Positions 41,101 to 49,780 of a stretch of 64,000 nt of DNA are shown in pieces. The DNA is from UBA2336 sp031395485. GTDB lineage: Bacteria; Bacteroidota; Bacteroidia; Cytophagales; Cyclobacteriaceae. Positions within the stretch are counted from its first letter, which is position 1. Each line of letters starts with the position of its first letter. The stretch covers positions 372,001 to 436,000 of the forward strand of contig JANNUS010000010.1 in assembly GCA_031395485.1 (NCBI GenBank), written 5' to 3'. Position numbers and translations under genes: made by a program. Below the pieces are notes generated by a model that worked only from the letters and a program-made list of their open reading frames with translations, had not been told where the DNA came from and searched no databases.

Positions 41101-42303
41101 TTATGATGGATAATAATATAGGAGCAGCGCAATAGTAAAGCCAATAATAGAAGCTACAAAACCAAACATGAAACAACTGTAAGACCACCGGAGAAGTTTG
41201 TATTTACGCGCTAATACTTTGCCATTGAAGTAAATATCTTTAATCAAACTTCCGTAGAGATAGTCAGCGTCTTTCATCATCTCGCGCATTCCCCAATCAT
41301 AACTCTTCAATTCCATACCATGAAAATTTCCGAAAAAAAGAAGGTTTGTTTTCTTTTCCTTGATATCGTCTTGGGTGAATTTTCCGGATGAAACATTAGG
41401 CCGCGTGGCAAGAATGGCAAATACAATAGCTGTTAAACATGTGGCAACCAACATGAGGGTAGGAATCAAAAGATTTGGAAACTCTTCCAGTTTGCGAAAA
41501 AGCACCGTAACAACCACCGATAAAATGATCGAATTAATGGAGATCATAATATTCGATTTGGTGTCGGCCATGCCACTGAGCGTAGTATGATTTTCAGAAG
41601 TTATTTTGAACATTGTTTCAATGCCTCGCTCTGGATTTGCTTTTTTATCTAATTTCTTCTGAAGCTTTTCCAATTGCTTCTCAATACTTTTTACGTAGTC
41701 CTTGTTCGCCTTTGGTTTGAGCATTTTTTTTAATTTTTTGATATTTTTTCTTTTACGTTCTTCTAGAACTGTTTGTCCATAGGGTGTGAAGTAGTGATGC
41801 TCTTCAAAAAATTTTATATTGTATTGAATCCATTCCGCATCTGTTTCAAATTTCAAATTTTGAAAAATTTCAAATTCATGACGAATCTGCTCACCACATT
41901 CCAATATATTTTCTTCACCGAGATGATACATGTCAGCATCACACAATACTTTCTCAGAAATGGTTAAGGGATTCTGAGGCATACGAGTGGCCCCGATCAA
42001 TCCTTTCACCTGTTCGATTTTAGAAGTAGGAGCATTCCAGTCTTTAAGAAGCTTAACCGCAGTTTGTATAGAAGCCTCTTCATGACGGTCACAACCTTTT
42101 TCATAACCGATGTCGTGAAGCCAAGCGGCAATTAGCACCGTTTCAAGGTCGTTTTCAGCCAGTCCTGAGTTACGTCCGATTTCCTCTGCTGCTGCTGCTA
42201 CGCCAGAAGTATGCTCGAGGTTATGATACGTAAAGGATTGAGGAAGATTCTCAATAACCTGTTCGGCATAAGACCTTGATTTTCGAATCAATTCAGTTTC
42301 CAT
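41101..42303 (-). CDS. HD-domain protein fused to a Pycsar-type transmembrane effector (PycTM)
   Basis: 400 aa in two parts. The N-terminal HD phosphohydrolase domain has H27 and H31 (YHNLEH), H63-D64 (WLHDIGY), H74 (DRHEEAS) and D124 (CDADMYHL); this could be a cyclic-nucleotide phosphodiesterase. A Lys-rich linker/coiled coil (180-222) leads to a C-terminal PycTM-like region (about 230-400) with DTKSNIMISINSIILS at residues 247-262 and three membrane helices (251-268, 278-299, 375-397). PycTM proteins are the membrane effectors of Pycsar phage defence, gated by cCMP/cUMP. The HD fusion is frequent in Bacteroidota; function as defence effector is inferred. Confidence 0.85.
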   Translation of the reverse strand: METELIRKSRSYAEQVIENLPQSFTYHNLEHTSGVAAAAEEIGRNSGLAENDLETVLIAAWLHDIGYEKGCDRHEEASIQTAVKLLKDWNAPTSKIEQVKGLIGATRMPQNPLTISEKVLCDADMYHLGEENILECGEQIRHEFEIFQNLKFETDAEWIQYNIKFFEEHHYFTPYGQTVLEERKRKNIKKLKKMLKPKANKDYVKSIEKQLEKLQKKLDKKANPERGIETMFKITSENHTTLSGMADTKSNIMISINSIILSVVVTVLFRKLEEFPNLLIPTLMLVATCLTAIVFAILATRPNVSSGKFTQDDIKEKKTNLLFFGNFHGMELKSYDWGMREMMKDADYLYGSLIKDIYFNGKVLARKYKLLRWSYSCFMFGFVASIIGFTIALLLYYYPS

Positions 42304-42534
42304 TGACTTTAAGTAGAAATTAAGAACCTAATAATATTTTTTACTGCATTTAGTTTCAAGGGACAATCCATTTCATAATAATGCACCCCGGCCACCTTCA
42401 TCAAGAAACATGACTACTGAAAAATTCATTCCAATTGTTTCAAGATAATAGAATTATCTAGTTCGCTATACTCTTGTAATGTAACTGAATACATTCAACA
42501 AAAATTTGAAGCTTCTATCCTTGACGAGGATTCC

Positions 42535-43596
42535 TTAATATGATACTTGAACAGGTTTGGCCGTAAACAATTTAATGGATACTGCCATATCTTCCTTTAG
42601 CGTTGCACAGTAAGTAAATTGAACCCCCCCTGATTCTTTGAATGGAATAGCCAAATACTCGCTGATAAGCAGGTTCTGATTTTGTTGTTTGCCCACTTTT
42701 TCAATAGCAACGATTCGTTGCATAATATCACCATAAAATACAATTTGTTGCTTATCCAAACCGATTTCTGCAGCTAGCACTTCGCCCATATCCAGCGCTC
42801 CACGAAATTTAGGTATAATCGTGAAATTGTGCTTGTAAAAATTCCTTTGTTGTTCAATTAACTCTTGTGCTTTAAAAAAACATTGTATGGCATTGCCATT
42901 CTTTATACCATCGGATAACAACCAGCTTATCATCACCTGGTCACCAACATAACGGTAAATTCGCCCTTTACAAGCTGTAATGCTATAGGTTAAGTCGTAG
43001 AAGTATTGTTTTAAAAACTCATGATATTTAAGATCACCTAACTGTTCAGCAATACTGGTGGAGTTTTGAAGATCAATAGCCAGAAAAATTCTATGCTCTT
43101 TTTTTGGTCTGTGGTATTTCCCGATTATGTAGTTAAAGAGTACACCAGGACCCATTTTACGAGAAATTTGGCGAGTGGTTATAACTATAATAATAGCCGT
43201 GAATGTATAGGAAGCAATCACTGGCCCTTCTCCAATTATGAAAAACCAAAAATCATCGCCACGCAAATAGGTTAGTATTGAGACATGTTTTTCTAAGCTT
43301 CTTGTAATCAGGACCACAAATAGGATAATCAGTATAAACGTTACCGTATAGCAGAATACTTTACTAACGAGTATGAATGTAAAGGAGTAGATTTTTTTTG
43401 GGAGGAAGAACACATGCAATTCAAAAAGAATAATGGCTACCCCGCCCAAAATGCCGACTAGAAATCCGTTCAATCGTCCAACCCAATCTTCAAGACTGTC
43501 TGCAGCAAGGGGATAAGCCAATCCTACTATAATGGAGGTAAACAGTATAGTCAATGCTGACCGTTTTTGCTGAGCGATATGCTTATATAAAGTCAT
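42535..43596 (-). CDS. Membrane-anchored class III cyclase homologue, metal-binding half (lacks transition-state Asn/Arg)
   Basis: 353 aa: four membrane helices (about residues 16-34, 44-66, 70-98, 124-141), then a class III cyclase domain. Metal Asp residues are kept: D175 in FLAIDLQNST and D219 in YRYVGDQVMISW. The transition-state pair is lost: the sequence at the conserved GDxxNxxxR position is GDIMQRIVAIE, giving Q293 and A297 for Asn and Arg. It cannot be a normal homodimeric cyclase. It overlaps its upstream neighbour by 14 bp and is the second gene of the pair. It is predicted to be the metal-carrying half of a heterodimer. Confidence 0.8.
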   Translation of the reverse strand: MTLYKHIAQQKRSALTILFTSIIVGLAYPLAADSLEDWVGRLNGFLVGILGGVAIILFELHVFFLPKKIYSFTFILVSKVFCYTVTFILIILFVVLITRSLEKHVSILTYLRGDDFWFFIIGEGPVIASYTFTAIIIVITTRQISRKMGPGVLFNYIIGKYHRPKKEHRIFLAIDLQNSTSIAEQLGDLKYHEFLKQYFYDLTYSITACKGRIYRYVGDQVMISWLLSDGIKNGNAIQCFFKAQELIEQQRNFYKHNFTIIPKFRGALDMGEVLAAEIGLDKQQIVFYGDIMQRIVAIEKVGKQQNQNLLISEYLAIPFKESGGVQFTYCATLKEDMAVSIKLFTAKPVQVSY

Positions 43597-44644
43597 GCGT
43601 CATAGAAAAAAGTGATGTGGCCTGTTGTTTACCACGCAATTCAATTTGTCCGATGGAAGTTGTGGTAACGTATTCTGATTTTTTTATTCTTTCAAAAATG
43701 TAATTTGAAATAACAAAAGCCATGTCCTTTTCTCTGGCTACATTTGCAATACGTGCTGTTGTGTTGAGTACATCACCGTGAAAAACGATTTCCGTTTTCA
43801 ACTCACCAATTTCAGCCTGGACAACCGTTCCACCATGGGCTCCCAAAAATAAATTAGGGACAAGATTATACATCTTTTCAAAATGAGCTTTGTCTCTCTT
43901 CATAACTAGTAAAACTTCTCCATAAAAATTGATGAGAAAATTTCCCCAGTCTTTTTGGGTGCCTTTCCAGTAAACTATGATCTGGTCATCAACATACTCA
44001 TAAACATACCCCTTGTTGTGCATGACGGCTACAGATATTTCGCTAAAAATTTCGTTGATGAAATTGTGGTATGCTTCGATTCGACTATTTTTCAGCACCT
44101 GATTTGCATTGGTTATTTGAAGAAAAACAAAGATTCGTTCTTTCAGTTTGGGTTTGTGGTAAGCACCTAAGAAAAAATTAATAAGCGTACCCCTTCCTAT
44201 TTTAAAGCTTATTAATCTTGTGAAGTTAACAACTACTGAAATAATTAGCGTAAAAATAATTGCGGTTTTAAAATTACCATCAATAATGTAATTCTGAGAT
44301 TCTTGACTTACTAAAGCTTCAAAAAATAGCTGATGATGACGAATAGATCGGTTTAGGGTTACAACTAATAAAATGATAATGATGATACTAACTGTGTAAA
44401 TTATTACTCGAAAAGACAGCATCAGAATAAAGGAATTTCTTCGAAACCGTGGTTGGAACATATAAATTTCAAATGTGCCAATCATGAGTCCCAGCAGGAG
44501 CCCAATAAAAGTGCCATTAACGAAGGGATACATTTTAGAAAAACCATTCACTATTGAGATATAGATCAATCCCAGAAGTATTCCTGTCAACCCATATAGC
44601 GATATCTGTTTTAGATTAAATTTATGTATGCTGGTATTGACCAT
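43583..44644 (-). CDS. Membrane-anchored class III cyclase homologue, transition-state half (lacks first metal Asp)
   Basis: 353 aa, same layout as its neighbour: four membrane helices (about residues 15-33, 43-62, 70-98, 128-146) and a cyclase domain. The first metal Asp is Gln (Q176 in VFLQITNANQ) whereas D220 (YVDDQIIVYW) is kept. The transition-state residues N294 and R298 are intact (HGDVLNTTARI). The base-specificity position is Glu (E216), as in guanylate cyclases, and its partner is V287. It is complementary to the next gene, and the pair overlaps by 14 bp. It leads the minus-strand unit that continues to the HD-PycTM gene. Confidence 0.8.
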   Translation of the reverse strand: MVNTSIHKFNLKQISLYGLTGILLGLIYISIVNGFSKMYPFVNGTFIGLLLGLMIGTFEIYMFQPRFRRNSFILMLSFRVIIYTVSIIIIILLVVTLNRSIRHHQLFFEALVSQESQNYIIDGNFKTAIIFTLIISVVVNFTRLISFKIGRGTLINFFLGAYHKPKLKERIFVFLQITNANQVLKNSRIEAYHNFINEIFSEISVAVMHNKGYVYEYVDDQIIVYWKGTQKDWGNFLINFYGEVLLVMKRDKAHFEKMYNLVPNLFLGAHGGTVVQAEIGELKTEIVFHGDVLNTTARIANVAREKDMAFVISNYIFERIKKSEYVTTTSIGQIELRGKQQATSLFSMTHDFI

Positions 44645-44821
44645 GGTATGAATTAAATTCTCTATCTACACTAATATCTTTGTTGATGCCGTATGTTTAA
44701 AGTTAGTGCTTTTAGATCATGACTGTGATAAAAATGTTTATATTCCTTAGTGGTATGATCAAGGCTTTCTTCTTTATAAGACCACAGGAGCAAAATAGGG
44801 GTGTATTTGACTTTCTTATAT

Positions 44822-47800
44822 ATGGCAAAAGTTATTGTTCTGCTTTTCTTAATTTTTTGCTCGTTTTACGTTATCGCTCAACCAAATAGAGACGTTCGCT
44901 TTCGGTTATATTTCATTGGCGATGCCGGAGAGCTTGCGGTTCGGGATGCACCTTACAAAAAATTTCTTCAGCAGCAATTAAACAATGACACAGTACTCTC
45001 TGCCGTTGTTTTTCTGGGTGATAATATTTATCCAAAAGGAATGCCCGATGAAAGAAATCGCCAGCGAAAAAATGCAGAAAATATTTTGTCTGAACAGTTA
45101 GATCTTACCAGCGGCTATAGCGGCAATATTTTTTTTGTACCCGGTAATCATGACTGGAAAAACGGTGGCGTAAAAGGGCTGGAATATGTTAAGAATCAGC
45201 AAGCGTGGGTGGATTCTTTAAAAAGAAGTAACATAAAAGTATTGCCGAGTAATGGATGCCCCGGTCCTGTGGAAGTTCCGCTGCAAGAAAATCTTGTTCT
45301 GGTAATCATTGATACTCAATGGTGGCTTCATCCTTGGAATAAACCTGCTGGAGAAACGAGTATATGCGATTGTAAAACTCCAGCCGATGTCATTGTGCAG
45401 CTTGATGATATACTGAGAAGGAACCAAAACAAACGTGTGGTTGTGGCCGGCCACCATCCTCTTGTAACGTATGGAGAGCACGGTGGCGTGTACTCAATAA
45501 AAGACCATGTTTTTCCGTTGACTGATCTAAATGGGAATCTTTATATACCCTTACCGATTGTAGGGTCCATCTATCCGCTCTATCGGAAAATTTTTGGGAG
45601 CACGCAGGACATGGCTCACCCACGGTATAAACAGTTTAGCAACGGGTTGATAAAGATACTCGAACAGTATCCGGGAGTTATTTATGCTGCGGGCCACGAT
45701 CACTCCTTGCAGTACAGTGTGAAGGACAGTATCCATTATGTAGTGAGCGGTGCCGGGTCAAAAACTTCTTATGTAAAAAAGAAAGGGTATGCTCAATATG
45801 TTGCATCAGAAATGGGGTATGCAAGACTTTCGTTGACTCATGCCGGAAACACAAATATTGAATATGTAGCAGGTAACCAAATTTCATTTAAAAAGGACAT
45901 CGGTATTATCCCTGTGGTTAAAATGGATTCAAGTGCACAGATACTATTGACAAAGGGAACCAAGGAGGTACAAGCAAGCACGAAGTATCATGCTGGCCGA
46001 TCACGCATGAAATGGCTAGGTGAGAATTACCGTGCCGAATGGGAGCAGAAAATTGATGTACCTGTTTTTGATATTGGAAAAGAGCGGGGTGGATTAAAAA
46101 TCTTGCAACGCGGTGGTGGAAATCAAACGCTTTCATTGCGGTTGGAGGATTCGGTAGGGCGTGAGTATACTTTGCGTTCGATCGAAAAATTTCCAGAGCG
46201 AGCCTTGCCCGAACCACTTCGGAATACATTTGCAAAAGATTTTGTCCAGGATCAGACTTCTGCGTCCAATCCCTATGCAGCATTGGTGGTTCCATATTTA
46301 GCAAAACCAGCCGGCATCTACCACACCAATCCAAAAGTAGTTTTTGTACCAGATGATCCGCGATATGGAGTATATCAGAAAGATTTCTCTAACCAGCTGA
46401 TGCTTTTCGAAGAGCGTGCGGGGGGAAGTGGGAAAGATCTCGAGTTTTTTGGTAACGCTGAAAAGATGGTCAACACCACTAATCTGTTGGAACAATTGAC
46501 GAAAGACAACGACAATGTTGTTGATCAGGAATTTTTCCTTCGATCCAGACTATTTGATATGTGGATTGGCGACTGGGACAGGCATGACGATCAATGGCGG
46601 TGGGCCGAGTTCGATTCAAAAAAGGGGAAGACATATAGACCAATTCCACGCGACAGGGATCAGGCTTTTTTTATCAACCAAGGAAGAATTCCAAAGTTCC
46701 TGAGCAAGCCCTTTCTCTTATTTCAATTTGAAGGGTTCAACAAAGAAATTAGGAGCCCATCCGGCTTAATGTTCAGCGGCCGGTTTATCGATAGGAAGTT
46801 TTTAACAAACCTTAGTAGGGAGCAATGGATTGCAGTAGCCGATGATCTTTCTGCTCACTTAACGGATGAAGCAATTGATTCAGCAATAAAGCAATGGCCG
46901 GAAGAGATATTTAAACTTCATGGACAGGAAATCATTGAAAAATTGAAAGCGCGCAGAGCAACGTTGCAGCGTGATGCGCTAAAGCATTATCTCTTCCTGG
47001 CGCGTGAGGTGAGCCTCGCAGGCTCTGATAAACGTGAGATTTTTGAGGTCGAGCGTTTGGAGAATGGGAATGTTAAAGTCAGTATGTTCAAGCTGAATAA
47101 GGAAAATGAAAAAGGAAAGGTGATTTTCGAGCGTGAATTTATTGAAAGCGAAACGAGAGAGGTGAAATTATATGGGTTGGGTGGTGACGATCAGTTCATA
47201 ATTACAGGAAAGAAAAGTAAAATGAAAATCAGGATCATTGGCGGAAACGGAAACGATCGGGTTGATGTGAAACGAGACAAAGGTGTAATTCTATATGACG
47301 TAAAGAATGAAATAACGCTTTCTCGAGATGCAAGCATAAAAGACAGAACCTCAGATGAACCCCACGTAAACGAGTATAACTGGAAAGATTTTAAGTATGA
47401 CCGCAAAGCTCCTCTCGTGTTTGGTGCTTACAATGTGGATGACGGAGTTTTTTTAGGGGCTGGATATGTTGCACTCAATCAAGGATTTCGAAAAACTCCT
47501 TTTAAGTCACGGCATATCATGCTGGGAAGTTATGCCATCAATACCAGCTCATTCAACTTAAAATACGAAGGGAAATTTACCGGGGTGATTGGCAAGTGGG
47601 ATGTGGAGATAGGCGCTGATATTAAGTCACCAAACTATGTAAATAACTTTTTTGGTTGGGGTAATGAATCTCAGTTCAATAAAAATATTAATGATGAGCC
47701 CGGCATTGAAGTGCATGATCCCATTGATTACTATCGGGTTCGATTTAAAGAGGTAGTAGTTGAAACCAAGATAGCCCGCAAATTTGGTCCGGGAGGTTTT

Positions 47801-48502
47801 GTAAAAATTGGACCTTCGTTTCAGTGGATTGAAATCGAAGATACAAAGGGAAAGGATCGATATATAGATGACTATGCTTCGACTGTCAGCAGACCGTTAA
47901 TTGAGGATAGTAAAAACTATGGCGGAGTTACCTATTCGTGGGGCTTCGATAAGCGCAATAACCCAACACTCACTACACGCGGAATTTATTTTGAACAGAC
48001 TTCCAGGCTTATGAAGGGTATCTCTTCGCCTGACTTCACATCCAACCATGCGACACTTTCCTTGTATCAATCGTTTAAGTTTCCTGCCGTGGTAACATTT
48101 GCATTACGCGCAGGTGGAGGTTTTAACACAGGTTTGTATGAATTCTATCAGGCACAGGTATTGGATGGGAAAACAGAAATACGCGGGTTTAGGAAGACCC
48201 GTTTTTACGGAGATCGAAAAGTGTATTTTAATAATGAAGTAAGGATAAAATTAGGAAGTATTCAATCGTATCTGTTTCCTGCATACTTCGGAATCCACGG
48301 TTTTTATGATCTTGGTAGAGTGTGGTATGAAGATGAAACCGGAGTTGATCCGACTATATCTTCGGGCAAGTCTTCAAAATGGCATAAGGGTTTTGGTGGG
48401 GGCTTGTGGTTTACCCCTTTTAACCTGGCAGTGGTTACTACCGAAGTTGGCCATTCAACAGAAGGAACGCTATTTTATTTGCGATTGGGATTTTTATTCT
48501 AA
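44822..48502 (+). CDS. Metallophosphoesterase / kinase-like / outer-membrane barrel fusion protein
   Basis: 1226 aa, signal peptide (MAKVIVLLFLIFCSFYVIA; start ATG 44822). Residues about 27-310: calcineurin-type phosphoesterase (GDAGE 33-37, GDNIY 66-70, GNHDW 108-112, AGHHP 209-213, GHDH 291-294). Middle region: MWIGDWDRHDDQWRW (DRH at 586-588) and PRDRDQAFF (610-618), reminiscent of the DRH and metal-binding motifs of HipA/FAM20-like kinases. C-terminal third (from about residue 880): beta-barrel strands with final FLRLGFLF-like end, as in surface antigen/BamA-type proteins. The whole probably sits in the outer membrane. Known as a Bacteroidota 'metallophosphatase' family; activity untested. 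Confidence 0.8.
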   Translation: MAKVIVLLFLIFCSFYVIAQPNRDVRFRLYFIGDAGELAVRDAPYKKFLQQQLNNDTVLSAVVFLGDNIYPKGMPDERNRQRKNAENILSEQLDLTSGYSGNIFFVPGNHDWKNGGVKGLEYVKNQQAWVDSLKRSNIKVLPSNGCPGPVEVPLQENLVLVIIDTQWWLHPWNKPAGETSICDCKTPADVIVQLDDILRRNQNKRVVVAGHHPLVTYGEHGGVYSIKDHVFPLTDLNGNLYIPLPIVGSIYPLYRKIFGSTQDMAHPRYKQFSNGLIKILEQYPGVIYAAGHDHSLQYSVKDSIHYVVSGAGSKTSYVKKKGYAQYVASEMGYARLSLTHAGNTNIEYVAGNQISFKKDIGIIPVVKMDSSAQILLTKGTKEVQASTKYHAGRSRMKWLGENYRAEWEQKIDVPVFDIGKERGGLKILQRGGGNQTLSLRLEDSVGREYTLRSIEKFPERALPEPLRNTFAKDFVQDQTSASNPYAALVVPYLAKPAGIYHTNPKVVFVPDDPRYGVYQKDFSNQLMLFEERAGGSGKDLEFFGNAEKMVNTTNLLEQLTKDNDNVVDQEFFLRSRLFDMWIGDWDRHDDQWRWAEFDSKKGKTYRPIPRDRDQAFFINQGRIPKFLSKPFLLFQFEGFNKEIRSPSGLMFSGRFIDRKFLTNLSREQWIAVADDLSAHLTDEAIDSAIKQWPEEIFKLHGQEIIEKLKARRATLQRDALKHYLFLAREVSLAGSDKREIFEVERLENGNVKVSMFKLNKENEKGKVIFEREFIESETREVKLYGLGGDDQFIITGKKSKMKIRIIGGNGNDRVDVKRDKGVILYDVKNEITLSRDASIKDRTSDEPHVNEYNWKDFKYDRKAPLVFGAYNVDDGVFLGAGYVALNQGFRKTPFKSRHIMLGSYAINTSSFNLKYEGKFTGVIGKWDVEIGADIKSPNYVNNFFGWGNESQFNKNINDEPGIEVHDPIDYYRVRFKEVVVETKIARKFGPGGFVKIGPSFQWIEIEDTKGKDRYIDDYASTVSRPLIEDSKNYGGVTYSWGFDKRNNPTLTTRGIYFEQTSRLMKGISSPDFTSNHATLSLYQSFKFPAVVTFALRAGGGFNTGLYEFYQAQVLDGKTEIRGFRKTRFYGDRKVYFNNEVRIKLGSIQSYLFPAYFGIHGFYDLGRVWYEDETGVDPTISSGKSSKWHKGFGGGLWFTPFNLAVVTTEVGHSTEGTLFYLRLGFLF

Positions 48503-48653
48503 TAAAATTATCACCAACAAATCGCACGGCCACAATAACCAAGAATCAATTTGTGTTGTTTGTTGTTGGTAGCATTCTCAACTTCGCTTACCCTAAGACT
48601 TTTCAATCCACTTTTTGCAGAAAATTTCCTACTGAAATTTTAGTATAAGAACG

Positions 48654-48661
48654 TATATTTG
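48654..48661 (+). promoter_or_regulatory. -7 promoter box of the GT2 gene
   Basis: TATATTTG matches TAnnTTTG. It ends 18 nt before the TTG start at 48680. No clear -33 TTTG. Confidence 0.5.
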
Positions 48662-48679
48662 TAGGTTAATTTTTAGCTC

Positions 48680-49780
48680 TTGCAGATACTATTCATTGTT
48701 TTCCTGATCGCCACAGGAATTCAACTCATTTATTTTTCAGCTTTTTTAATAGCTTTTTTAAAAAGGAAGCCGGTCTTTACCACGGAGCCTGAACCTGTTT
48801 CAATCATTGTGTGTGCCCACGATGAAGAACAAAATCTAAAAGAGCTTATTCCGCTGCTCTTGCGTCAGCAACATTCAGTTTTTGAAATTATTGTTGTGAA
48901 CGATCGGTCTAATGATGGCACCTACGATTTTTTACTCGATGAAACGAAGAAACACGAACGTTTAAGAATGGTACATGTAGCCACTGTACCCGATCACATC
49001 AATGGAAAGAAGTACGGTATTACCCTCGGTATTAAAGCCGCTCAGTATGATTGGATCGTATTAACCGATGCCGATTGCCGTCCGCATTCTGATTTATGGA
49101 TTCAGGAGATCAGCAAAAAATGTTCTGTCGATAAAGAGATTGTGCTGGGGTATTCTCCGTATCAAAAGGAAAATGGATTCCTTAATTTATTTATTCGTTT
49201 CGAAACACTTTTCACGGCAATGCAATATGTGGCCTATGCCATACTCGGAAACCCCTATATGGGTGTCGGTAGGAATCTGGCATATCGTAAGTCTCTGTTT
49301 CTAAATAATAAGGGCTTTAATGGTTTTTTGAGAGTCACCGGGGGTGATGATGATTTATTTATTAATCAGCATGCAAATTCAAAAAATACGGCTCTTTGTC
49401 TGGGTGAAGAATCACTCGTTTATTCCTTGCCAAAAAAGACGTACGGATCTTATTTCCATCAGAAGGTAAGACACTTGGCAGTCGGTAAAAAATACAAGTT
49501 TAAGCACCGTTTTCTCCTGGGCATTTTTTCGGTTTCGCATGGAATAACGTGGCTTACAGGAGTACCCTTACTATTTTTCTTTTCCGGGTTTTTATGGGTA
49601 TTGGGGGCTTTGGTTTTGCGCTCATTGCTTTTCACGATAACCACTCATCAGGCAGCCAAACGGTTTGGGCACAAATTTGAATCGTGGAGCGTTCCGTTTT
49701 TAGATTTTCTTTTTGTGATTTACTATCTTTCAACGGCACCGGTAGCGTTAGTATCTAAAAAGATGAGATGGAAGAACTAG
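48680..49780 (+). CDS. Family 2 glycosyltransferase, membrane-associated
   Basis: 366 aa. One N-terminal membrane helix, a GT-A domain (VSIIVCAHDEEQNLKELIPLLLRQ, EIIVVNDRSNDGTYDFL, IVLTDADCRPHSDLW with the DAD-type metal motif, RVTGGDDDLFINQHA) and two or three C-terminal membrane helices (WLTGVPLLFFFSGFLWVLGALV). It transfers sugars to a lipid or polysaccharide acceptor. Start is TTG 48680 (MQILFIVFL); an ATG is not available. Its end overlaps the sigma factor gene by 13 bp. Confidence 0.85.
   Translation: MQILFIVFLIATGIQLIYFSAFLIAFLKRKPVFTTEPEPVSIIVCAHDEEQNLKELIPLLLRQQHSVFEIIVVNDRSNDGTYDFLLDETKKHERLRMVHVATVPDHINGKKYGITLGIKAAQYDWIVLTDADCRPHSDLWIQEISKKCSVDKEIVLGYSPYQKENGFLNLFIRFETLFTAMQYVAYAILGNPYMGVGRNLAYRKSLFLNNKGFNGFLRVTGGDDDLFINQHANSKNTALCLGEESLVYSLPKKTYGSYFHQKVRHLAVGKKYKFKHRFLLGIFSVSHGITWLTGVPLLFFFSGFLWVLGALVLRSLLFTITTHQAAKRFGHKFESWSVPFLDFLFVIYYLSTAPVALVSKKMRWKN

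Noticed and set aside
42304..42534. A gene in the 231-bp gap between HD-PycTM and the metal-half cyclase
   Set aside because: No open frame with coding character is seen on either strand. Only a weak 5-bp hairpin (near 42515-42530) is visible, so the same-strand genes may be one transcript or two.
39730..44644. Calling the island a canonical Pycsar system
   Set aside because: A canonical locus has one soluble cyclase and one effector. The HD fusion and membrane cyclases differ, and HD-PycTM proteins are frequent in this phylum, so only a Pycsar-like link is claimed.
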